DNA of 64,000 nt from Flavobacterium sp. 1. Lineage in GTDB: Bacteria; Bacteroidota; Bacteroidia; Flavobacteriales; Flavobacteriaceae. The first letter of the stretch is position 1; the number at the start of each line of letters is the position of its first letter. The notes under the pieces were generated by a model that was given only the letters and a program-made list of their open reading frames with translations, searched no databases and was not told where the DNA came from. Made by a program: the position numbers and the translations under genes. The stretch covers positions 3,968,001-4,032,000 of the forward strand of contig NZ_PGER01000001.1 of NCBI RefSeq assembly GCF_002797935.1. The letters run 5' to 3'. This document shows positions 43,622 through 52,537 of this stretch, one piece after another.

Positions 43622-45493
43622 TTAATTTTTTACAATCAGCAAAGGTATGGAAATCTTGTGTCTCAAACGGTCAACTGTAGTTCCAAAGAGCAAATCCTTC
43701 ATTCCAGTATGTCCGTGAGTACCCATAATAAGTATGTCAAAATCTCCTTTGTTCACTAATTTTGGAATCACTTTATTGGGTCTTCCAAAACCCAAAACAG
43801 TCTTGACGTGAAACCCTTTATCCTTAAACATTGATTTATATTCCAGCAGCAAGGTTTCGTCTACCGTAGTTTCATGATCGTCAATCTGTTTACCATACAT
43901 CATGGCTCCAACTGATTCGACCACGTGAATCAAAGTATAATTTGCATCTTTTCCTCCAACTTTGAAGGCATGATTAATTGCATTTTCATCGGCAAACGAA
44001 AAATCGACAGTTATCGCAATATTCTTATTATCTTGAACAACTGCTTCTGTAAACTTTAAATTCATACCATGCGGTGAATGATTTTCAATATTGAGCCTGG
44101 ATTTAGAAAAGAAAGGTTTTACAACGATATAAAGCAACAAAATAAGGAATCCAAAAGCCAAAGGCACAACTGTTAACCAAAGAACAATTGGATTTTTGGA
44201 TGTTTCCAGCCAACCCTGTATTTCAGAATAAACCAATTTGGCATTCAGTGAAACTATTATAACAGCTATTAGCCAAGCAGTTACTTGAGTTGCTTTACCA
44301 ATATGATAGCCTTTCATTTTGGATTTATCACTGACAAAATGAATTAACGGAATGATAGCAAATCCCAGCTGCAGACTCAAAATAACCTGACTTAACACCA
44401 AAAGTTTGCCTGTAACGCTTTCGCCATATATCAAAATAATGATTACTGCAGGCACAATCGCTATCAAACGGGTAAGAATACGGCGCACCCAAGGCTGAAT
44501 TCTCAAATTAAGATAGCCTTCCATCACTATCTGACCCGCCAATGTGCCTGTCACTGTCGAGCTTTGTCCAGCGGCAATCAAAGCAACAGCAAATAAAACA
44601 GGCGCCCATTTAGTTCCAAGCAAAGGCTGCAGAAAACGATAAGCATCCTGAATTTCGGCCACTTCATGCATTCCATTCTTAAAAAATGTAGCTGCCGCCA
44701 AAATTAAAATAGCTGCATTTACAAAAAATGCAAGGTTTAAAGCAATGGTCGAATCAATTAAATTATACTTTATTGCCTGTTTGATTCCTCTATCAGTACG
44801 GCTGAATTTTCGGGTTTGCACCAATGAAGAATGCAGGTATAAATTATGAGGCATAACGGTAGCGCCAATAATCCCAATTGCTATGTAAAGAGCCGATTCA
44901 TTAGGCAAAGAAGGAATCAAACCATAAAGTACCTTCCCCATTTCAGGTTGTGCAAATATCATTTCGAAAATAAAAGACAGCCCTATAATCATTACTAAAG
45001 CAATAATAAAAGCCTCCATTTTTCGGATGCCTTTATTAATTAGAAAAAGCAGTAAAAAAGTATCCAAAACTGTAATCATAACAGCCTCTATCAATGGTAT
45101 TCCAAATAATAAATTGATACCGATAGCCATTCCCAAAACTTCGGCCAAATCACAAGCCGCAATAGCAATTTCGGCAAGAAAATACAGAATATAATTAATT
45201 ACAGGAGAATACGTTTCGCGGGAAGCTTGAGCCAAATCACGCTGGGTAACAATTCCCAATCGGGCACTTAAACTCTGCAACAGCAAAGCCATTAAATTAC
45301 TCATCAGCAACACCCACAACAAAGCATATCCAAACTGACTTCCGCCAGCTATATCGGTCGCCCAGTTCCCTGGATCCATATAACCGACACTAACTAAATA
45401 TGCGGGACCAAAAAAGGCTAATATTTTTTTGAAAACTGTTTTTTTATTTTGGGTAGACACCGATTGGTGTACTTCTTCAAGGGACTTAGACAT
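43622..45493 (-). CDS. mntH: Nramp divalent metal transporter fused to a universal stress domain
   Basis: A 623-residue protein. Residues 20-440 are an Nramp transporter with the metal-binding motifs MDPGNWATD in helix 1 (about residue 40) and VMPHNLYLHS in helix 6 (about 210). It imports Mn2+ (or Fe2+) with protons. Residues 470-623 are a cytoplasmic UspA-type domain: NIAITVDFSFADENAI and the ATP-loop MGTHGHTGMKDLLFGTTVDR. The fusion suggests control of transport by nucleotide. The start is the ATG giving MSKSLEEVHQ; a longer in-frame start at 45514 lies in the promoter. Divergent from a TonB-dependent receptor gene. Confidence 0.93.
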   Translation of the reverse strand: MSKSLEEVHQSVSTQNKKTVFKKILAFFGPAYLVSVGYMDPGNWATDIAGGSQFGYALLWVLLMSNLMALLLQSLSARLGIVTQRDLAQASRETYSPVINYILYFLAEIAIAACDLAEVLGMAIGINLLFGIPLIEAVMITVLDTFLLLFLINKGIRKMEAFIIALVMIIGLSFIFEMIFAQPEMGKVLYGLIPSLPNESALYIAIGIIGATVMPHNLYLHSSLVQTRKFSRTDRGIKQAIKYNLIDSTIALNLAFFVNAAILILAAATFFKNGMHEVAEIQDAYRFLQPLLGTKWAPVLFAVALIAAGQSSTVTGTLAGQIVMEGYLNLRIQPWVRRILTRLIAIVPAVIIILIYGESVTGKLLVLSQVILSLQLGFAIIPLIHFVSDKSKMKGYHIGKATQVTAWLIAVIIVSLNAKLVYSEIQGWLETSKNPIVLWLTVVPLAFGFLILLLYIVVKPFFSKSRLNIENHSPHGMNLKFTEAVVQDNKNIAITVDFSFADENAINHAFKVGGKDANYTLIHVVESVGAMMYGKQIDDHETTVDETLLLEYKSMFKDKGFHVKTVLGFGRPNKVIPKLVNKGDFDILIMGTHGHTGMKDLLFGTTVDRLRHKISIPLLIVKN

Positions 45494-45511
45494 CTTTAAT
45501 GTTTTAATAAA

Positions 45512-45519
45512 CAAATATA
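45512..45519 (-). promoter_or_regulatory. -7 box of mntH
   Basis: On the minus strand, TATATTTG matches TAnnTTTG, 18 bases upstream of the ATG at 45493. Confidence 0.6.
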
Positions 45520-45548
45520 TAAAAATAACTTTATATTAATGAAATATT

Positions 45549-45570
45549 ATTTTTAGATTTGTCTAAAAAT
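45549..45570. promoter_or_regulatory. Palindromic operator, probable DtxR/MntR-type
   Basis: ATTTTTAGA/TCTAAAAAT: perfect 9-bp arms around a 4-base centre (TTTG). It overlaps the -7 box TAGATTTG (45554-45561) of the TonB receptor gene and lies 30 bases upstream of the mntH -7 box. A TTAG...CTAA palindrome is the general shape of DtxR-family sites. With mntR and mntH next door, MntR control is the simplest reading. Confidence 0.6.
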
Positions 45571-45583
45571 TTAATTAAACAAA

Positions 45584-47854
45584 ATGAAATATTTATTTAT
45601 ACTAGTGCTAATATTTATATACTCCACCTCTTTTTCACAAAACAGCAGTTCTGTCTCTGGAAAAATTACTTTCGAAAACAAAGCAATACAGTCTGCCTCT
45701 ATTGAATTGATAAGAACCAGCTTCAAAACCCAAACTGACAGTTTAGACAATTATAAATTGGAAAATATTCCTGCTGGCAATTATAAAATACAAATTGCAT
45801 CACGCGGATTAAAAACCATAACTAAAAACATTTCCCTCAAAGAAAATGAAACTCTTCTCCTTGATTTTCAACTGCAGGAAAACGAAAATGAACTCAACGA
45901 AGTCGTAGTTTCGGGAACTTTAAAAGCTGTAAAAAGGCTCGAAAGTGCCGTTCCTGTTGAAGTTTACAGCCCTGTTTTCTTCAAGAAAAACCCAACACCA
46001 AGCATTTATGAAGCCCTGCAAAATGTAAACGGAGTAAGACCACAGCTCAACTGTGGCGTATGCAACACCGGCGATATTCACATCAATGGATTGGAAGGCC
46101 CATATACTTCGGTAATGATCGACGGCATGCCAATTGTAAGCAGTTTGTCGACCGTTTACGGATTATCTGGAATTCCAAATTCATTGGTAGAACGCATAGA
46201 AATCGTAAAAGGACCGGCCTCCTCTTTGTACGGAAGCGAAGCAGTTGGCGGATTAATCAACATTATTACCAAAAACCCAAATAATGCTCCCCTATTTTCT
46301 GCCGATGTATTCACCACTTCCTGGCTGGAAACAAATGCTGATTTGGGCGTGAAATTTAATATCAAAAAAACAACTTCCTTATTGGGAATGAATTATTACA
46401 ACTATGGTCAAACCATTGACAATGATAATGATGGATTTACCGATGTAACGGCTCAAAACAGGATTTCGGTTTTTAATAAATGGAATTTCAACCGAACACA
46501 AAACCGTTTATTTACGGTTGCCGTCCGCGGAATGTACGAAGACCGCTGGGGTGGCGATGTGCACTGGGAGAAAAAATACCGTGGCGGTGATGAAATTTAC
46601 GGCGAAAGTATTTATACCAAACGCGGTGAACTTTTAGGAAGTTATCAATTACCCACAACCGAAAAACTAATGCTGTCTTTTTCGGGAACAATGCATTTTC
46701 AAGACAGCCGTTATGGAACAACTTCCTATATTGCGAATCAAAAAATTGGGTTTGTACAGCTGACTTGGGACAAAAAACTAGGAAAAAACGATTTACTGAC
46801 TGGAATCGCTTCCCGTTACACTTACTATGATGACAACACTACATCGACGGCAACTTTAAACGAAAACAATCCAGAAAAAACATGGCTTCCCGGTATTTTT
46901 GTTCAGGACGAAATTACGTTTAGCGAAAAACACAAAGTTCTTTTAGGAATTCGATACGATTACAACTCGATTCACGGGAATATTTTTACACCAAGATTTG
47001 CCTATAAATTAAAAATCAATGAAAACAATATTCTACGTTTGAATGCAGGAACAGGCTTTAGAGTAGTCAATTTATTTACCGAAGACCACGCCGCCTTAAC
47101 AGGTTCGCGAGAAGTAGTTATTGCCGAAAACCTTGATCCTGAAAAATCAGTAAATGCTAATTTGAATTATATCAAGAAAGTTTACTTTTCGAACGGTACG
47201 TTTTTAGGGATTGAAACCACTGCATTTTACACTAGATTTAGTAACAAAATTGTATCTGATTACTCGAATCCAGAGAAAATTATATACACCAATATTGACG
47301 GTTATGCTTTGAGTCAGGGCATTAGCTGTAATACGGACATCAATTTCACCAATGGATTAAAATTTATATTAGGTGCGACTTATATGGATGTTTCAAATGT
47401 GGAAAACGGCATCAAAACAAGACCCTATTTAACCGAGAATTTCACAGGAACTTGGGCTGTTTCGTATAAAATTAATCCAATTAATATAGCGATTGACTAC
47501 ACAGGAAATGTATACAGCCCAATGAAACTGCCTTTATTAAGCGAGACCGATCCAAGAAGTCCAAATTCACCTTGGTACAGTTTACAAAACATACAGTTTA
47601 CCTATTCGGGCTGGAAAAATTTCGAATTGTATGCTGGCATCAAAAACCTGCTTAACTTTACTCCTAAACAAAAAAATCCATTCCTGATTTCTAGAACAGA
47701 AGATCCTTTTGATAAGAATGTACAATATGATACCAACGGAAAAGTATTAATAACACCAAATAATCCTTACGGTTTAACATTCGATACCACTTATGTTTAC
47801 GGACCCAATCAAGGGATTAGAGGTTTCTTTGGATTGCGATATAATTTATTTTAG
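45584..47854 (+). CDS. TonB-dependent outer-membrane receptor
   Basis: A 756-residue receptor. After a signal peptide (MKYLFILVLIFIYSTSFSQ) comes a carboxypeptidase-regulatory-like domain (about 22-105), then the plug domain (about 115-225: EVVVSGTLKAVKRLE, SSLYGSEAVGGLINIITKNP) and a 22-strand barrel ending in GFFGLRYNLF. It takes up a metal complex or similar ligand across the outer membrane with TonB energy. Two Cys in the plug (LNCGVCNTGD) are notable. The operator palindrome on its promoter and divergent mntH suggest manganese or iron as cargo. The thioredoxin-like gene starts directly after its stop. Confidence 0.93.
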   Translation: MKYLFILVLIFIYSTSFSQNSSSVSGKITFENKAIQSASIELIRTSFKTQTDSLDNYKLENIPAGNYKIQIASRGLKTITKNISLKENETLLLDFQLQENENELNEVVVSGTLKAVKRLESAVPVEVYSPVFFKKNPTPSIYEALQNVNGVRPQLNCGVCNTGDIHINGLEGPYTSVMIDGMPIVSSLSTVYGLSGIPNSLVERIEIVKGPASSLYGSEAVGGLINIITKNPNNAPLFSADVFTTSWLETNADLGVKFNIKKTTSLLGMNYYNYGQTIDNDNDGFTDVTAQNRISVFNKWNFNRTQNRLFTVAVRGMYEDRWGGDVHWEKKYRGGDEIYGESIYTKRGELLGSYQLPTTEKLMLSFSGTMHFQDSRYGTTSYIANQKIGFVQLTWDKKLGKNDLLTGIASRYTYYDDNTTSTATLNENNPEKTWLPGIFVQDEITFSEKHKVLLGIRYDYNSIHGNIFTPRFAYKLKINENNILRLNAGTGFRVVNLFTEDHAALTGSREVVIAENLDPEKSVNANLNYIKKVYFSNGTFLGIETTAFYTRFSNKIVSDYSNPEKIIYTNIDGYALSQGISCNTDINFTNGLKFILGATYMDVSNVENGIKTRPYLTENFTGTWAVSYKINPINIAIDYTGNVYSPMKLPLLSETDPRSPNSPWYSLQNIQFTYSGWKNFELYAGIKNLLNFTPKQKNPFLISRTEDPFDKNVQYDTNGKVLITPNNPYGLTFDTTYVYGPNQGIRGFFGLRYNLF

Positions 47855-48319
47855 ATGAAGAAATGGCTTTACATCCTATTGATTTTCTTTTGGGCAATTC
47901 CATCCGGTTTTGCCCAATTGAAAACCTATACCTTTGAACAAGCCGAAAAATCATCCAAAGAAAATCCAAAACCATTTGTCGTTTTCATCCATACTTCTTG
48001 GTGCAACTACTGCAAAATGATGGAGAATTCTACTTTCAAAAACTCGGAAATTATTGCACTATTAAACGATAATTTCTACTTTATTTCATTCGATGCCGAA
48101 AGCAAAGAAGACATTCATATTAATAATCATACGTATCAATTCAAACCAAATGGGCAAAACACAGGAATTCACGAACTTGCCACAGCATTAGCAACTATTA
48201 ATTCTCAAGTGGTTTATCCAACAGTTACTATTTTACAAACTGATTTTTCGATTGTGTTTCAAAAGGGTTCTTTTTTGAGTGGTAAAGAGTTAATTGCTAT
48301 TTTAAAAAAGATAAAGTAA
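47855..48319 (+). CDS. Secreted thioredoxin-fold protein
   Basis: A 154-residue exported protein (signal MKKWLYILLIFFWAIPSGFA). The fold is thioredoxin-like, with the redox pair CNYC in FIHTSWCNYCKMMENS and a cis-Pro region VVYPTVTILQ. The C-x2-C is surrounded by a DsbD-gamma/DUF255-like sequence. Its ATG directly follows the TAG of the TonB receptor gene, so both are coupled. It may reduce receptor Cys, handle metal in the periplasm, or act as a partner of the LNCGVC plug motif. Confidence 0.85.
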   Translation: MKKWLYILLIFFWAIPSGFAQLKTYTFEQAEKSSKENPKPFVVFIHTSWCNYCKMMENSTFKNSEIIALLNDNFYFISFDAESKEDIHINNHTYQFKPNGQNTGIHELATALATINSQVVYPTVTILQTDFSIVFQKGSFLSGKELIAILKKIK

Positions 48320-48384
48320 TTGACTCCTTATCAAACTATAACAAAACTTTATAATTCAAACTTACATCTTGATTTGAAACTTTG

Positions 48385-48392
48385 TAACTTTG
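48385..48392 (+). promoter_or_regulatory. -7 box of the bacilliredoxin gene
   Basis: TAACTTTG matches TAnnTTTG, 32 bases before the ATG at 48425. Confidence 0.5.
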
Positions 48393-48424
48393 CAGTACAA
48401 AAAGTTAAACTTAAAATAAAAAAT

Positions 48425-48835
48425 ATGTATCCAGAAGAAATGGTAAAACCAATGCAGGCTGAATTAACAGCAGTTGGTTTTCAAGATTTACATAGTGCAG
48501 AAGCTGTTGATAATGCTATCAAAGCTGAAGGCACCACTTTTGTAGTTGTGAACTCTGTTTGTGGCTGTGCAGCAAGAAACGCACGCCCAGGAGCTAAAAT
48601 GAGCTTAGAAGGAGCTAAAAAACCAAGTCAATTGATTACAGTTTTTGCTGGTGTAGACAAAGAAGCTGTTGATGCTGCAAGACAGCACATGTTTCCTTTT
48701 CCTCCATCATCGCCAAGTATGGCTTTATTCAAAAATGGTGAATTAGTTCACATGTTAGAGCGTCACCACATTGAGGGACGACCTGCTGAAACAATTGCAG
48801 AAAACTTAAAAGATGCTTTTAACGAATTTTGTTAA
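48425..48835 (+). CDS. BrxA/BrxB-family bacilliredoxin
   Basis: A 136-residue thioredoxin-fold protein of the YphP/YqiW family. It begins MYPEEMVKPMQAELTAVGF, as in the family, and carries the C-G-C redox motif in SVCGCAARNARPGA. In Firmicutes such proteins remove bacillithiol from mixed disulphides; in Bacteroidetes the low-molecular-weight thiol is also often bacillithiol. The start is the ATG at 48425; an in-frame TTG at 48320 lies upstream of the promoter box. A strong terminator follows. Confidence 0.92.
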   Translation: MYPEEMVKPMQAELTAVGFQDLHSAEAVDNAIKAEGTTFVVVNSVCGCAARNARPGAKMSLEGAKKPSQLITVFAGVDKEAVDAARQHMFPFPPSSPSMALFKNGELVHMLERHHIEGRPAETIAENLKDAFNEFC

Positions 48836-48854
48836 TTTCAATCTAAAATCAAAT

Positions 48855-48885
48855 AAAACGTACTGCAAATGCAGTACGTTTTTGT
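48855..48885 (+). terminator. Rho-independent terminator
   Basis: AAAACGTACTGCA/TGCAGTACGTTTT stem with a 2-base loop and T run, 20 bases past the bacilliredoxin gene. Confidence 0.9.
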
Positions 48886-48911
48886 TTATATGCAACTCTA
48901 AAATTACTATT

Positions 48912-49244
48912 TTGAAGAAAGAACTTCCTTTTATTGAGTTTGATGTTATTGACACTGAAAAGCGATATCCCATCAAAGTGAAGCATGGCAGTTATCCTAA
49001 TTTGATGTTTTTATTGAAAGAAGAATTAAGTTTAGATTCCTTTGGAGAATGTGGCGGTGTAGGCCGATGTGCTACTTGTGTGGTAAGAGCCATTGGGATA
49101 AAAGGAAACGCTGCAATAAAAGAACGTAATGAACCTACAACTTTACAAAAAATGGGACATGAAGAAGAAACAATTCGGCTTTCCTGTCAATTGTATATCA
49201 CTAAAGATTTAGAAGGATCGGAAATCACTATTTTAGAATATTAA
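48912..49244 (+). CDS. 2Fe-2S ferredoxin
   Basis: A 110-residue plant-type/adrenodoxin-like ferredoxin. The four Cys ligands are visible: three in FGECGGVGRCATCVV (C-x5-C-x2-C) and the last in RLSCQLYI. It carries one electron in cytoplasmic reactions. I start at the TTG at 48912 (MKKELPFIEFDV), because the frame upstream passes through the terminator of the previous gene and the residues there are not protein-like. Downstream is an independent NmrA-like gene. Confidence 0.88.
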   Translation: MKKELPFIEFDVIDTEKRYPIKVKHGSYPNLMFLLKEELSLDSFGECGGVGRCATCVVRAIGIKGNAAIKERNEPTTLQKMGHEEETIRLSCQLYITKDLEGSEITILEY

Positions 49245-49344
49245 ATTTCTGCCCCAACACTCGTTTACACAAAACTCTTGTTTCTTCAAAAGCATTAAAT
49301 AAGCTTCTGACAATTCCATATTCTTTTTTAGACTACAACAATAG

Positions 49345-49352
49345 TAGATTTG
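49345..49352 (+). promoter_or_regulatory. -7 box of the NmrA-like gene
   Basis: TAGATTTG fits TAnnTTTG, 54 bases before the ATG at 49407. Confidence 0.45.
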
Positions 49353-49406
49353 GCTACAGCTCTCGGTTTAATGTTGCGCAACTTTGTAACATTAAAAAAC
49401 AGACAA

Positions 49407-50303
49407 ATGAAAATTATAATCACAGGTTCATTAGGGAACATCAGCAAGCCATTAACACAGGAGTTAGTGCAAAAAGGACATCAGATAACCGTAATTTCGA
49501 GTAATCGGAAAAATCAAACAGCAATTGAAACATTAGGTGCTAAAGCAGCTATTGGTTCTGTCGAAAACAGTACCTTTTTAACGGAAACCTTCACAGGCGC
49601 AGATGCGGTATATTGCATGATTCCGCGAGCAGACTATTTTGATCAAAATCTTGATTTAGATGCTTTTACTCAAAAAATTGGTGATAATTATGCAGAAGCA
49701 ATTCAGAAATCAGGCGTAAAACGGGTGGTGTTTTTGAGTAGTATCGGCGCACATTTAGAAAAAGATTCCGGCATAATTCTTCGTTATCATGAAATTGAAG
49801 CTGTCCTGAATAAACTCCTGGATGCTGCAATTACTTTTATGCGCCCAACTTCTTTCTTTTACAATTTAGAGGCTTATATCCCGATGATAAAGCATCAAGG
49901 GATTATCATTGCAAATTATGGGGCTGACACAATAATTCCGTGGGTTTCTCCATTAGATATCGCATCAGCAATTGCTGAAGAAATTACAACACCACTTGAC
50001 GGAAGAAAAATTCGCTATGTCGCAAGTGAAGAACTTACTGGCGATGAAACAGCACGTATTTTAGGAAACGCCATTGGCAAACCTGATTTAAAATGGGTTT
50101 TAGCAAGTAATGAAGAAACCTTAGCTGGATTAACAAACATAGGAATGCAGCCCAAAATTGCTGAAGGCTTGGTCGAAATGTACGCTGGACTTTACAGCGG
50201 TTTGTTGAGTGAAGATTATTGCCGTAACAAACCCGCTATAATGGGAAAAGTAAAACTGACCCATTATGCAAAGGAATTTGCTTCGGTTTTCAATCAAAAA
50301 TAA
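49407..50303 (+). CDS. NmrA-like NAD(P)H-binding reductase
   Basis: A 298-residue atypical SDR. The dinucleotide motif at the N-terminus is MKIIITGSLGNISKPL, and the NmrA-type central part reads DAVYCMIPRADYF and VVFLSSIGAHLEKDSGIILR. There is no classical Tyr-x3-Lys catalytic pair, typical for NmrA-like redox sensors or quinone reductases. The start is the ATG that begins the first beta strand. An AraC-type regulator gene begins 12 bases downstream and is probably co-transcribed. Confidence 0.88.
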   Translation: MKIIITGSLGNISKPLTQELVQKGHQITVISSNRKNQTAIETLGAKAAIGSVENSTFLTETFTGADAVYCMIPRADYFDQNLDLDAFTQKIGDNYAEAIQKSGVKRVVFLSSIGAHLEKDSGIILRYHEIEAVLNKLLDAAITFMRPTSFFYNLEAYIPMIKHQGIIIANYGADTIIPWVSPLDIASAIAEEITTPLDGRKIRYVASEELTGDETARILGNAIGKPDLKWVLASNEETLAGLTNIGMQPKIAEGLVEMYAGLYSGLLSEDYCRNKPAIMGKVKLTHYAKEFASVFNQK

Positions 50304-50315
50304 GTATCTTGTACT

Positions 50316-51230
50316 ATGGCAAATAATCAACCGCATAGGATAAAAAGCATAAGCGAATTTCGTGAGTTTCGAGGTTTGCCAAAGCCAGAACATCCATTAA
50401 TCAGCGTTTATAATTTTGAAGAAATTAAAAAACTTAATGACGATGAGCCAAAGAGTATTATGCTTGATTTTTATTCGATTTCTCTCAAAAGGAATACAAA
50501 TGCAAAAATGCGTTATGGCCAGCAGGAATATGACTTTAATGAAGGCGTAATGCTGTTTATTGCACCTGGGCAGGTTTTTTCTATAGAAGCAAATACAAAT
50601 TTAGAGCACTCGGGGTGGTCCTTATTAGTCCATCCCGATTTTTTGTGGAATACGCCGATGGCGCAAAAAATAAAACACTACGAATATTTTGGATATTCGG
50701 TTTACGAAGCTTTACATCTTTCGGATAAGGAAGAAGCTATGATTATTGGCATTATGAAAAATATTCAGCAAGAATATCATTCGAATATTGATAAATTCAG
50801 TCAAGATGTGATTATTGCACAACTCGAATTATTGCTGACCTATTCTGAACGTTTTTACAACCGCCAATTCATTACAAGAAAAATAAACAATCATCAAATT
50901 CTGGCTCGTTTAGAAAATCTTCTTGATGACTATTTTAAAGAAGGTTCATTAATCAAAAAAGGACTGCCAACAGTACAATTTATTGCCGAAAATCTGAATA
51001 TTTCACCCAATTATTTAAGTGGATTATTAAAACTGCTTACAGGTCAAAGCACGCAACATCACATACACGATAAATTAATCCAAAAAGCAAAAGAAAAACT
51101 TTCTACAACCGATTTATCAGTAAGTGAAATTGCTTTTGAATTAGGTTTTGAACATCAGCAGTCTTTCAGCAAATTATTCAAAACAAAGACAAATGTTTCC
51201 CCTTTAGAATTCAGACAATCATTTAATTGA
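50316..51230 (+). CDS. AraC-family transcriptional regulator
   Basis: A 304-residue regulator with an N-terminal cupin-like sensor domain (about 1-170) and a C-terminal AraC double helix-turn-helix (about 215-304). Its two recognition parts are FIAENLNISPNYLSGLLK and VSEIAFELGFEHQQSFSKLF, ending in the usual P-x-x-F-R. It lies 12 bases after the NmrA-like reductase gene and may regulate that gene in response to an unknown ligand. Confidence 0.92.
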   Translation: MANNQPHRIKSISEFREFRGLPKPEHPLISVYNFEEIKKLNDDEPKSIMLDFYSISLKRNTNAKMRYGQQEYDFNEGVMLFIAPGQVFSIEANTNLEHSGWSLLVHPDFLWNTPMAQKIKHYEYFGYSVYEALHLSDKEEAMIIGIMKNIQQEYHSNIDKFSQDVIIAQLELLLTYSERFYNRQFITRKINNHQILARLENLLDDYFKEGSLIKKGLPTVQFIAENLNISPNYLSGLLKLLTGQSTQHHIHDKLIQKAKEKLSTTDLSVSEIAFELGFEHQQSFSKLFKTKTNVSPLEFRQSFN

Positions 51231-51422
51231 TTTGAACAGTTCTCAAAAAGAATTAAAACTTGTGAAAAACAATAAATACATTTCAAATTTATTTTCAGGA
51301 CTAGACAATAATCCCCGCAATTGATTTTTTACTAAATTAGTTCATTAAATTATTTAACACAAACAAACATTATTTGTTTTTCAAATAACAGAAGCCTTTC
51401 ATTAACATTAAATTTCGGTATC

Positions 51423-52394
51423 ATGTCAAAATCAAATAAAAAAGAACTAAATGACTTTGAAGAAAAACTAATAGATTTAAGCTCTTTAAGCAAAAAAGAG
51501 TTGGTTCAAAGGGCTAAAAAATTTTCAAAACAATATTGTGTTGGTGATGGAAATGACTTTAAACTAAAAGATTATGAAACCAAAGCCAGTTTTAATTTAG
51601 GTGATGAAGGGAAACCGTTAGTAAAGCAAACTTTAGAAATAGGTGTTGAAGCGTTGGCGACCATGCAGGATATACTGTATGCACAAGACAAATGGTCGGT
51701 TCTGCTCATTTTCCAAGCGATGGATGCAGCTGGTAAAGACGGAGCTATCAAGCATGTTATGTCGGGAGTCAATCCGCAGGGATGTCAGGTTTTTTCTTTT
51801 AAAGCCCCTAGTTCCGAGGATTTAGACCATGATTTTTTATGGCGATGCCAAAAACATCTGCCTGATCGGGGACGCATCGGCATTTTTAACCGCTCTTATT
51901 ACGAAGAAGTCTTAGTCGTTCGTGTACATGAACAAATTTTAAAAAGCCAAAAACTTCCCGAAAAATTATTTACCAAAGACATTTGGGAAAATCGGTTTGA
52001 AGATATCCGCAATTTTGAAAAATACTTAAACAGAAATGGTACTATCGTAATCAAATTTTTCCTTAATGTTTCCAAGAAAGAACAAAAAGAACGTTTTATC
52101 GAGCGTGTAGACGATCCAGATAAAAACTGGAAATTCAGCGCCTCAGATGCTAAAGAGCGCGGTTATTGGGACGATTACATGCACGCCTATGAGGAATTAA
52201 TAAAAAACACCTCAACCAAAAAATCTCCATGGTACGTTATTCCTGCCGACAATAAATCCTATGCACACATCGCTATTGCATCGGCAATTATTACAGCATT
52301 GGAAGAACTGGATTTAGAATACCCAAAAGTAAGTGAGGCGAAAATAGCCGAACTGCAAGCTGTCAAACAAACATTACTAAATGAGGAAGACTAG
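51423..52394 (+). CDS. PPK2-family polyphosphate kinase
   Basis: A 323-residue kinase that transfers phosphate between polyphosphate and nucleotides. The Walker A motif is FQAMDAAGKDGAIK near residue 100. The Walker B-like element appears in RIGIFNRSYYEEVLVVRV, where the NRSYYE sequence is typical of PPK2. The length fits a single-domain PPK2 (classes I and III overlap here). It probably makes ADP/ATP from polyphosphate. Single gene; no -7 box was found in the preceding 190 bases. Confidence 0.93.
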   Translation: MSKSNKKELNDFEEKLIDLSSLSKKELVQRAKKFSKQYCVGDGNDFKLKDYETKASFNLGDEGKPLVKQTLEIGVEALATMQDILYAQDKWSVLLIFQAMDAAGKDGAIKHVMSGVNPQGCQVFSFKAPSSEDLDHDFLWRCQKHLPDRGRIGIFNRSYYEEVLVVRVHEQILKSQKLPEKLFTKDIWENRFEDIRNFEKYLNRNGTIVIKFFLNVSKKEQKERFIERVDDPDKNWKFSASDAKERGYWDDYMHAYEELIKNTSTKKSPWYVIPADNKSYAHIAIASAIITALEELDLEYPKVSEAKIAELQAVKQTLLNEED

Positions 52395-52537
52395 TTTTTT
52401 TAGCTCTTAGTGATTAGTCCATGCATATTATTCCAAAAAAAGCAGTATGTCATCACAAATTACAAACAAAACTAATCAGTAATAACTAAGGAATAATCAC
52501 TTACAATCAGTCACAACCTTTTTATATAATTTAAATT

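Noticed and set aside
48320..48424. Upstream extension of the bacilliredoxin gene from a TTG
   Set aside because: The region contains the -7 box and has no resemblance to the family N-terminus, which begins at MYPEEMV.
50130..50393. Minus-strand 87-residue frame
   Set aside because: It crosses the junction of the NmrA-like and AraC genes in antisense and has no motif or promoter.
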